Assembly (NCBI GenBank): GCA_009772985.1
Contig: WOUS01000010.1
Location: 62,001 to 126,000 of the forward strand
Length of the DNA: 64,000 nt
From: Anaerolineaceae bacterium
Lineage (GTDB): Bacteria > Chloroflexota > Anaerolineae > Anaerolineales > Villigracilaceae
Reading direction: 5' to 3'
Shown: positions 57,679 through 64,000 of the stretch, piece by piece
How the letters are laid out: the number at the start of each line of letters is the position of its first letter
Position numbering within the stretch: position 1 is the stretch's first letter
The notes under the pieces: model-generated
Database searches by the model: none
Told to the model about the DNA's origin: nothing
Seen by the model: only the letters and a program-made list of their open reading frames with translations
Translations under genes and position numbers: made by a program

Positions 57679-59472
57679 TTACTTTCCCAGCCTCGCCCGC
57701 TCTTCTTCCACGATCTTCTCCTCCAACTTCTTGAACAGCGGACCGGGCGGATTGAGTTTCGCGCCGGGTTGGAGGTCGCTTGGCTTCCAGTAGGACAAAT
57801 TGCCAATTTGTCCTACACGATACCGCAATACCTTATGCTCCCCAAGCGAGTCCTTCACCGTCTCGGTATAAGGTTCGCCAAACAGCGGGGTTTCATAGCC
57901 AAAGAAACCATTCAGTTTCTCGCAAGTGAACGGCAGGAACGGGGCGAACATCACCTTGAGTGAGTCAATCGCTTTCAACGCCGTGTAGATGGTCAGGGCG
58001 GCGGCGTCCTTGCCGGTCTTGATCTCGAACCAGGGAGCGCAGGTATCCAGGTATTTGTTGACCTCGCTCGCTAGGCGGAAGGCCTCCTGCAGGGCGGCGC
58101 GCAGGTGGACGGCATCCAGTTCCTTGCCGACGGACTGGAACCCGGCCTCGATGCCGGCCAGCAGGGCCAGGTCCGCGGGGCGCAGCGCGGCGGGATCAAT
58201 GTTCGGGACAAACTCTTCCCAGTGCTTGTAACAAAACGCCAGCACCCGGTTCGCCAGGTTGCCCCAGGTTGCCACCAGTTCGCCGTTATTTTTGGCTACG
58301 AATTCTTTCCAATCCCAATCGGAATCGTGGTTCTCCGGCATGTTGACCGTCAGGTAGTAGCGCAGGGCATCCGGGTCGTAGCGGGTCAGGGCGTCGCGGC
58401 CCCAGACCGCCCAGTTGCGCGAGCCGGAAATCTTCTGGCCTTCCAGGTTCATGAACTGGTTGGCCGGCACGTCGAACGGCAGGGTCAGCAGGCCGTCTTC
58501 TTCGGAAAAGATTTGCAGGAACTCTTTGCCCGCCCCCATCAACTGCGCCGGCCAGAGCGAGGTGTGGAAGAAGATGTTGTCCTTGCCGATGAAGTAAAAA
58601 GCGCGCGCCGATGGGTTGACCCACCAATCTTTCCAAGTCTCCGGCTGGCCGCTGATTTTTGCCCACTCGACTGCCGCTGAAAGATACCCAATGACCGCCT
58701 CGAACCAGACGTACAGCCGTTTGCCGTCCCAGCCCTCGACCGGCACCGGGACGCCCCAGTCGAGGTCGCGCGTGATCGGGCGCGGCTTCAGGCCTTCGGC
58801 TTCGATCTTGCCGAGCGATTCGCCCAGCACAGGCTCGCGCATCCGGTCGGCGCGCTCGCGCAGGAATTTCTTGACGTCCGGTTCCAGTTTGGACAGGTCG
58901 AGGTAGTAATGCTCGGTTTCGCGCAGTTCGAGAGCGCCGTCGCCGGTCGTGGCGCGCGGGTTAAGCAGCTTCTCCGGCTCCAGCACGTTGCCGCACTTGT
59001 CGCACTGGTCCGAGCGGGCGCCTTCGTAGCCGCACAGGTAACAGGTCCCCTCCACGTAGCGGTCAGGTAGGAATTTCTTCGCGGACGGTGAGTACCACTG
59101 CATGGACTTCTGCGTGTACAGGAAACCGTTCTTCTGGAGCGCCAGGAAAATGGACTGCGCCACCTTGAAATGGTTCTCGGTGTGGGTGGTGGTGAACAGG
59201 TCGTACTGGATGCCCAACTGCTGGAACAGGTCGAGGAAGCCGTTGTGGTATTCCTTGTAGACTTCCTCCACCGGTTTGCCTTCCTTATCCGCCGCGATGG
59301 TGACTGGCGTGCCGTGCGAGTCCGTGCCCGAGACCATCAGCACGTTGTCCCCTTTCAGGCGGTGGTAGCGCGCCACGATGTCACCGGGCAGGTGCGAACC
59401 GGTGATGTTGCCCACGTGGATCTCGGCATTGGCGTAAGGCCAGGCGATGGCGATCAGGATGTTTTCGGGCAT
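57679..59472 (-). CDS. metG: Methionyl-tRNA synthetase with a nine-codon palindrome insert
   Basis: The 597-residue class I synthetase has the HIGH-like PYANAEIHVGNITGSHLPGD and a zinc knuckle CYLCGYEGARSDQCDKCGN. The KMSKS loop reads GQKISGSRNWAVWG, with Trp/aromatic Met-pocket residues nearby. There is no C-terminal EMAP/tRNA-binding domain. Near the C-terminus RYR and WKPSD are separated by VGQIGNLSY, exactly the 27-bp palindrome at 57790-57816. Confidence 0.96.
   Translation of the reverse strand: MPENILIAIAWPYANAEIHVGNITGSHLPGDIVARYHRLKGDNVLMVSGTDSHGTPVTIAADKEGKPVEEVYKEYHNGFLDLFQQLGIQYDLFTTTHTENHFKVAQSIFLALQKNGFLYTQKSMQWYSPSAKKFLPDRYVEGTCYLCGYEGARSDQCDKCGNVLEPEKLLNPRATTGDGALELRETEHYYLDLSKLEPDVKKFLRERADRMREPVLGESLGKIEAEGLKPRPITRDLDWGVPVPVEGWDGKRLYVWFEAVIGYLSAAVEWAKISGQPETWKDWWVNPSARAFYFIGKDNIFFHTSLWPAQLMGAGKEFLQIFSEEDGLLTLPFDVPANQFMNLEGQKISGSRNWAVWGRDALTRYDPDALRYYLTVNMPENHDSDWDWKEFVAKNNGELVATWGNLANRVLAFCYKHWEEFVPNIDPAALRPADLALLAGIEAGFQSVGKELDAVHLRAALQEAFRLASEVNKYLDTCAPWFEIKTGKDAAALTIYTALKAIDSLKVMFAPFLPFTCEKLNGFFGYETPLFGEPYTETVKDSLGEHKVLRYRVGQIGNLSYWKPSDLQPGAKLNPPGPLFKKLEEKIVEEERARLGK
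57790..57816. repeat. 27-bp palindrome, in frame inside metG
   Basis: GTAGGACAAATTG (57790-57802), one central base, CAATTTGTCCTAC (57804-57816). It is perfectly self-complementary apart from the centre and equals nine codons. Confidence 0.92.
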
Positions 59473-59499
59473 AAGGACCTCCGGAGAGAGTAGAGATTA

Positions 59500-59567
59500 G
59501 AGAACAGAGATCAGTTCATAAAGGTTTACTTGTCTCGCAAACACACTGCTCTCTTTTCTCTGTTCTC
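59500..59567. repeat. GAGAACAGAGA inverted repeat upstream of metG
   Basis: GAGAACAGAGA (59500-59510) and TCTCTGTTCTC (59557-59567) are 11-bp arms enclosing TTTATGAACTG-type sequence. On the metG side this would be a leader hairpin. I see no T-box or SAM-riboswitch motif. Confidence 0.55.
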
Positions 59568-59745
59568 GAATAACTGCTCTTGGAAACAAAACTGCCGGCT
59601 TGCACCAGCAGTCATTCAGGCGGCATGGACCGTCCCGCAGTTCATCTGGCGCTGAACTGCGTCTGGGAGCGGCGCATCATCACCGGGCAGTTATTCATGG
59701 GTTGTAGTTTACTATGTCCTTTGCCGCGTGGCAAGGCTCGTTGTG

Positions 59746-59766
59746 GGACAAGTCTGAGACTTGTCC
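59746..59766. repeat. GGACAAGTC/GACTTGTCC palindrome
   Basis: GGACAAGTC (59746-59754), TGA, GACTTGTCC (59758-59766). It shares the GGACAA/TTGTCC core with the palindrome inside metG. The remaining intergenic DNA of 59473-59812 shows a TAAAAT near 59790 and nothing else. Confidence 0.6.
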
Positions 59767-59812
59767 TGCTCCAGGCAACAGATGGGAGTAAAATAGCCGT
59801 CCGAGGAATTTC

Positions 59813-61555
59813 ATGAAACCATTCCAACTCATCTTCAATTACGCGCGCAGATACACCTGGTCGCTGATACTCACCGCCTTCAGCATGCTCGCCCTGGTGG
59901 GCATCCAACTGCTCATCCCCTGGCTCATCAAACTGCTGGTCGCCAACGTCACCGGACCGGAAGCCAGCCTGGAAAACATGGGCTACATCACCACCCTGAC
60001 CATCGTCGCGACCATCGCGTACGTTGGCCGCGCCGGCTTGCAGTTCGTCCGCTCGTACGTGGCGCACGTGGCCGGCTGGGGCGTGGTGGCCGACGTCCGC
60101 AAATACATCTACGAACACATGCAGCGTCTCTCGCTGCGCTTCTACGAAGACAAGCAGGTCGGCACACTGATGTCGAACGTGGTCAACGATACGGAACTGT
60201 TCGAGCAGTTGATCTCGCACGCCATCCCGGACGTGGTGGTCAACGTCATCACGCTCATCGGCGTGACTGCCGTCCTCGTCAGCCTGAACTGGGAGTTGAC
60301 CCTGCTCAGCACCATCCCCATCCCGCTGGTCATCCTCTCGCTGCGGGTGTACAGCAAATACGTTCGCCCGGCGTTCCGCAACCGGCAGAAGGAACTCGGC
60401 GACCTGAACGCGCTGCTCAACGATAATCTCTCCGGCATCCGCGAGATCAAGGCCTTCACCCGCGAGGAACTCCAGGCTGAGCGCGTCAACAAGAGCATCG
60501 ACAACTATCGCAATTCGCTCCTGCGCGCCCTGCGGCTGATGGCGACCTTCCAACCATTTGTGGAATTTACATCCTCGCTGGGAACGCTGATCGTCATCTA
60601 CTTCGGCGGACGCCTGGCCCTGCAGGGCGCGCTGCCCATCGCGGACCTGGTGGCCTTCTTCCTGTACCTGGAAAGTTTCTACGCCCCGGTGCGTTCCCTC
60701 TCCGGCGCGTGGGAGGCGGTCCAGGGATCGCTGGCGGGCGCGGACCGGGTGGCCGGTCTGCTGGCGGAGCCGCGCGAGCCGCAGAACGCGCGCGGCGCGG
60801 CGCAGGTTCACGGTCCGGTGCGGGGCGATATCGTTTTGGAAAATGTGAGTTTCGAGTACACCGACGGCATCCCCGTCCTCGAAGAGATCAATCTCAAGGT
60901 TCCGGCGCGTTCGGCGGTGGCGCTGGTCGGGCCGACGGGCGTGGGCAAGTCCACGCTGGTCAGCCTTATCCCGCGCTTTTACGATGTGACCGGGGGCGCC
61001 ATCCGGCTGGACGGGCGCGACCTGCGCGAGTACACGCTCGACAGCCTGCGCGGGCAGATCAGCATTGTGCTGCAAGATGTGTTCCTGTTTTACGGGACGG
61101 CGCGCCAGAACCTGCTCTTTGGCCGCCCGGACGCGACGGAGGCCGAGATGGTCGCCGCGGCGCGGGCCGCCAACGCGCACGAGTTCATTGAGGACCTGCC
61201 GCAGGGCTACGACACGTTGATCGGGGAGCGCGGCGTCAAGCTTTCCGGCGGACAGAAACAGCGCCTGTCCATCGCGCGCGCCATCCTGAAGGATGCCCCC
61301 ATCCTGATCCTCGACGAGGCGACTTCGTCGGTGGACACCGAAACCGAACTGCTGATCCAGGAGGCGCTCGACCGCCTGATGCAGGGACGCACCACGCTCA
61401 TCATCGCCCACCGTCTCTCGACCATCCGCAACGCGGACAAGATCGTGGTGCTGGAGGACAAGTCCATCCGCGAGATGGGGACGCACGAGGAGTTGATGAA
61501 ACTAGACGGCCTGTACCGGCGGCTCTCGACCGTGCAGGGAAATCTCAATCCGTGA
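59813..61555 (+). CDS. ABC exporter, fused permease-ATPase (MsbA/lipid or drug type)
   Basis: The 580-residue half-transporter has six membrane spans in the first 310 residues and a coupling-helix region. The nucleotide-binding domain shows Walker A VGPTGVGKSTLVSL (about 376-389), Q-loop IVLQDVFLFYG, signature KLSGGQKQRLSIARAIL, Walker B ILILDEATSSVD and switch-His AHRLSTI. It would work as a homodimer exporting lipids or drugs; no partner is adjacent. GAGGAA precedes the ATG. Confidence 0.94.
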   Translation: MKPFQLIFNYARRYTWSLILTAFSMLALVGIQLLIPWLIKLLVANVTGPEASLENMGYITTLTIVATIAYVGRAGLQFVRSYVAHVAGWGVVADVRKYIYEHMQRLSLRFYEDKQVGTLMSNVVNDTELFEQLISHAIPDVVVNVITLIGVTAVLVSLNWELTLLSTIPIPLVILSLRVYSKYVRPAFRNRQKELGDLNALLNDNLSGIREIKAFTREELQAERVNKSIDNYRNSLLRALRLMATFQPFVEFTSSLGTLIVIYFGGRLALQGALPIADLVAFFLYLESFYAPVRSLSGAWEAVQGSLAGADRVAGLLAEPREPQNARGAAQVHGPVRGDIVLENVSFEYTDGIPVLEEINLKVPARSAVALVGPTGVGKSTLVSLIPRFYDVTGGAIRLDGRDLREYTLDSLRGQISIVLQDVFLFYGTARQNLLFGRPDATEAEMVAAARAANAHEFIEDLPQGYDTLIGERGVKLSGGQKQRLSIARAILKDAPILILDEATSSVDTETELLIQEALDRLMQGRTTLIIAHRLSTIRNADKIVVLEDKSIREMGTHEELMKLDGLYRRLSTVQGNLNP

Positions 61556-61630
61556 AAAAGTCAGCCTCCCCGAAGTTGGGGAGGCTTGTTTTTCAGGAAA
61601 GGCTATTCCCAATTACCTATTACCTGCTCC

Positions 61631-62800
61631 TCACAAATATTCCTTCAACTGCCTCGACCGCAGCGGATGGCGCAGACGCCGCAGCGCCTTGCCCTCGATC
61701 TGGCGGATGCGCTCGCGCGTCAGCCCGAACTTCTCCCCCACTTCCTCCAGCGTGTACGTGTTGCCGTCATCAAGACCGAAGCGCAGCCTGAGCACGCGCG
61801 CCTCGCGGGCAGTGAGCGTGCCCAGCACTTCCTCGATTTTTTCCTTGAGCATGGTCTGGTACGCGCACTGGACGGGCGTGGGGCTGAGCGTGTCCTCGAT
61901 GAACATGCCCAGTTCAGAATCCTCGTCCTCACCGACCGGGCTTTCCAGCGAGAGCGGCACCCACGCGGCGCGCAACACCCACTCCACCCGCTTCGGGTCC
62001 AGGCCCAGTTCGGCGGCCAGTTCCTGCGGGGTCGGCGCGCGCCCCAGGCGCTGCTCCAGGTCGCGCGTGGCGCGGTAGATCTGCCGGATGCGGTCGCTCA
62101 TATGCACCGGCAAGCGGATGGTGCGCGACTGGTCCGCGAGAGAGCGGGTGATCGTCTGCCGGATCCACCAGGTGGCGTAGGTCGAGAAGCGGAAGCCGCG
62201 GTGGACGTCATACTTTTCAACCGCCTTCATCAGCCCCAGGTTGCCCTCCTGGATCAGGTCCAGGAACGGGACGCCGTGGCCGATGTAGCGCTTCGCCACC
62301 GAAACCACCAGCCGGGTGTTGGCCTTGATGAGATGGTCGCGCGCCGCCACCCCGGCCTGCACGAGCGCTTCCAGCCGCGCCCGCTCCAGGGTCCGTTTGC
62401 GCCCCGCCGCGCACAACAGCGCCGCCCGCGCCTTACGTCCATCCTCGATGCGGAGCGCCAGTTCGTACTCCTGCTCGACTTTCAACAGCGGGACGTGCGA
62501 CATCTCCTTGAGATACATCCCCACCGAATCGCCATCCGCGGCTTCCGGGACCTCCTCCACGGGCGCCCACGACTCCCAGCCTGCCCCCGTTTCGGCGGGC
62601 GCGGGGTCCGCTTCCGGGTCCACCACTTCCACGCCGCGGCTGCGCAGGCTGAGCATCACCACCGACAGCCGCTCGGCATCCTCCGCCGCGTCGGGGTAAC
62701 ATTCGAACAGGTCGTCGGTGGTCAGGTATCCCTGCACCGATGCCTTTTCAAGCAGCATGTTCAATGCTTCCCGGTGACGACGACGGCGGTCAGTATACAT
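61631..62800 (-). CDS. rpoD: RNA polymerase sigma-70 family factor (RpoD/SigA type)
   Basis: The 389-residue factor has region 1.2 (DSVGMYLKEMSHVPLL), region 2 with LDLIQEGNLGLMKAVEKYD and RGFRFSTYATWWIRQTITRS for -10 binding, region 3, and region 4 EARVLRLRFGLDDG and GLTRERIRQIEGKALRRLR. It lacks a long region 1.1, so it may be a group 2 factor or a short primary one. It lies 20 bases behind a YceD-family gene. Confidence 0.93.
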   Translation of the reverse strand: MYTDRRRRHREALNMLLEKASVQGYLTTDDLFECYPDAAEDAERLSVVMLSLRSRGVEVVDPEADPAPAETGAGWESWAPVEEVPEAADGDSVGMYLKEMSHVPLLKVEQEYELALRIEDGRKARAALLCAAGRKRTLERARLEALVQAGVAARDHLIKANTRLVVSVAKRYIGHGVPFLDLIQEGNLGLMKAVEKYDVHRGFRFSTYATWWIRQTITRSLADQSRTIRLPVHMSDRIRQIYRATRDLEQRLGRAPTPQELAAELGLDPKRVEWVLRAAWVPLSLESPVGEDEDSELGMFIEDTLSPTPVQCAYQTMLKEKIEEVLGTLTAREARVLRLRFGLDDGNTYTLEEVGEKFGLTRERIRQIEGKALRRLRHPLRSRQLKEYL

Positions 62801-62820
62801 CTCCACCCACTCCCGCGCCG

Positions 62821-63330
62821 CTACTTGAGCAGTTCCTTCAACGCCGCGAACGGCGAGTCGGACCCGGAGCCTGTGTGCCCGCAATCCAGCCGGTTGCGGT
62901 TCTCGCCGCACTCCGGGCAAAGCCCCTTGCAATCCGGCTTGCAGATGGGCTGGATGGGAACTTCCAATAACGCGTACTCGCGCAGGAGTTCGGTCAGGTC
63001 AATCTGGCCGTCTTCCGGCACGAGCAGGTTGGATTCGGAAATGGAGCGCTTGTCAAAGGCGTACAGGTCGGTGAACGACCATTTCACCCCCTGCGGGAAC
63101 GCCTCCAGGCAGCGGACACATTCCAGGTCCAGTTTGGCTTCGAAATCCCCCCGCAGCAGCAATCCCTGCGGGGTGTGGCTGAAACGCGCCGTGCCGGTGA
63201 AATCTTTGACGGCCAAGTCCTCCCCCAGCCGCATCTTTTCATATTCGAACGTAAAATCGCGGCTCATGCCAATGGCCGCTGTAACCAAGAATCCGACGTT
63301 GAGCCGCAGGGGACGACGAGGATTGCTCAC
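62821..63330 (-). CDS. YceD family protein (DUF177)
   Basis: The 169-residue protein has FEAKLDLECVRCLEAFPQGV and CKPDCKGLCPECGENRNRLDCG, the paired-cysteine pattern of YceD proteins linked to ribosomal or 23S rRNA accumulation. It begins with GTG at 63330 and no clear Shine-Dalgarno. The usual downstream partner rpmF is absent: rpoD follows instead. Confidence 0.9.
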   Translation of the reverse strand: MSNPRRPLRLNVGFLVTAAIGMSRDFTFEYEKMRLGEDLAVKDFTGTARFSHTPQGLLLRGDFEAKLDLECVRCLEAFPQGVKWSFTDLYAFDKRSISESNLLVPEDGQIDLTELLREYALLEVPIQPICKPDCKGLCPECGENRNRLDCGHTGSGSDSPFAALKELLK

Positions 63331-63367
63331 ATTTTTTTACTTATGCGAAAGGATTTGGAACGCACTC

Positions 63368-63396
63368 ATTCTAGCACAACGGAATCCCGAAGTCAA
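63368..63396 (-). promoter_or_regulatory. Promoter of yceD-rpoD
   Basis: On the minus strand TTGACT (63396-63391), 17 bp, TAGAAT (63373-63368). Expected start near 63361, 31 bases before the GTG. Confidence 0.8.
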
Positions 63397-63414
63397 GAAT
63401 TCTTTAAGGTTGGG

Positions 63415-63455
63415 GACAACAAAAAACCGGCCTGCGCGAGGCGCCCGGGCCGGTT
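63415..63455 (-). terminator. Terminator of the PP2C phosphatase gene
   Basis: On the minus strand AACCGGCC (63455-63448) pairs with GGCCGGTT (63432-63425) and is followed by a T-rich run. Confidence 0.85.
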
Positions 63456-63481
63456 AAGAATCGGTTGCACGATTGCAGAAG

Positions 63482-64000
63482 TCACTGCCGGTGGATGGCC
63501 ACCAGCGTGATGTCGTCATCCTGCGGCGCGCCGCACTGGTACTTTTGCAGCGCCTCCAGCAGGGCATCGCAGACGTTCTGCCCGCCAAGCGCGGCCAGTC
63601 CGCCCAGAATTGTCCGGAAACGCTCATGCTCGAGCGCCTCGCCCTGCGGGCTGCGGCAGTCGGTCATCCCATCGGTGAACAGGACGAAGGTCCCGCCCGG
63701 AGGCAGGGTGAGGGACTGCTCGTCGAGCAGGAGGTCATCGAACATCCCCACCGCCTGGCCGTTGGTGTGCGGCAGGGTCTCGACGGTCCCGCCGGAGGCG
63801 AGGAGCAGCGGCAGTTCGTGCCCGGCGCGGGCGTAGGTCAGGAGGCCGGTCTGCGGGTCCAGGACGCCCAGGATGACGGTCACAAACTGGCTGGGCTGCT
63901 CCAGGCGGACGAGGTGGCGATTCACGCTCCGCAGCACGTCCGCTGGCGAGCCGCCGTGGGAAACCTCCGCCATGATGAGCGCATGGGTGCGCGCCATGAA
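63482..64000 (-). CDS. SpoIIE/RsbU-type PP2C phosphatase, N-terminus cut by window
   Basis: The frame is open to the window edge (codon at 64000-63998 is TTC before MARTHALI), so only the last 172 residues are visible. They match the C-terminal part of RsbU-like serine phosphatases: SPADVLRSVNRHLVRL, FVTVILGVLDPQTGLLTYARAG, HELPLLL, FVLFTDGMTDCRSPQGE with the metal Asp, and QDDDITLVAIHR. Such enzymes control anti-sigma-factor antagonists; upstream sensor domains lie outside the window. Confidence 0.92.
   Translation of the reverse strand, partial: FMARTHALIMAEVSHGGSPADVLRSVNRHLVRLEQPSQFVTVILGVLDPQTGLLTYARAGHELPLLLASGGTVETLPHTNGQAVGMFDDLLLDEQSLTLPPGGTFVLFTDGMTDCRSPQGEALEHERFRTILGGLAALGGQNVCDALLEALQKYQCGAPQDDDITLVAIHRQ

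Noticed and set aside
59473-59720. T-box or SAM riboswitch in the metG leader
   Set aside because: No conserved T-box AGGGTGGNACCGCG-like sequence or SAM-box motif is present on the minus strand.

Overview
This 64 kb window is GC-rich, gene-dense bacterial chromosome. It most resembles an anaerobic member of the Chloroflexota (Anaerolineae). That placement is inferred from gene content: a MttB-type methyltransferase with its corrinoid protein, a group 3b-like hydrogenase, a SUF operon with SufU and a Rieske ferredoxin, and FemAB-type peptidoglycan enzymes. No rRNA or other taxonomic marker is present to settle it. There is no rRNA operon, CRISPR array, phage or transposase. Four tRNA genes are present: His, Phe, Gly and Cys.

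Layout. 1-1405: a truncated MttB-family methyltransferase and its corrinoid protein. 1489-2538: two small AT-rich genes with near-duplicate leaders. 2596-3717: a pentapeptide-repeat/TIR protein. 3881-5381: hisS with tRNA-His directly behind it. 5751-10919: a cyclic-nucleotide-binding protein, hydBGDA hydrogenase and its maturation protease. 10968-13402: a methyltransferase, a PIG-L deacetylase and a DUF4013 membrane protein. 13479-20805: the SUF operon (sufC-B-D-orf-S-U-Rieske, minus strand) behind a perfect consensus promoter; SufB carries a 367-residue intein with LAGLIDADG motifs. 20883-24998: BrnT/BrnA, a phosphohexomutase, TatD and a polyprenyl synthase. 25020-29537: a 1505-residue PAS/GAF/HD-GYP protein. 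29672-30087: a tRNA cluster with its promoter. 30198-33336: a secreted protein, RidA and a two-component system. 33340-41853: a surface-polysaccharide/cell-wall locus. 41939-48911: a PLP enzyme, SelA, a squalene/phytoene synthase homologue, a peptidase, an AT-rich foreign-looking gene and TsaD. 49232-51960: tsaC-prmC-prfA. 52048-64000: a receiver protein, a toxin-antitoxin remnant, uvrC, pncC, an FMN reductase, metG, an ABC exporter, a sigma-70 factor, a YceD protein and a partial PP2C phosphatase.

The most unusual feature is a set of short palindromic elements of several families. They lie between genes, where some act as likely terminators, and also in frame inside coding genes: methyltransferase, TatD, both FemAB proteins, the PLP enzyme, PrmC (three sites) and MetG. 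One 12-bp-arm family occurs twice between genes and once inside a gene with identical arms. One insert splits a conserved LKPGGR motif by eight residues; another adds exactly nine codons to MetG. This resembles the palindromic elements inside Rickettsia proteins but is seen here in an unrelated lineage.

A second theme is promoters whose -10 box lies 6-9 bases before the start codon (10437, 20918, 37841, 43040, 47883, 55488). This suggests that leaderless mRNAs are common in this genome.
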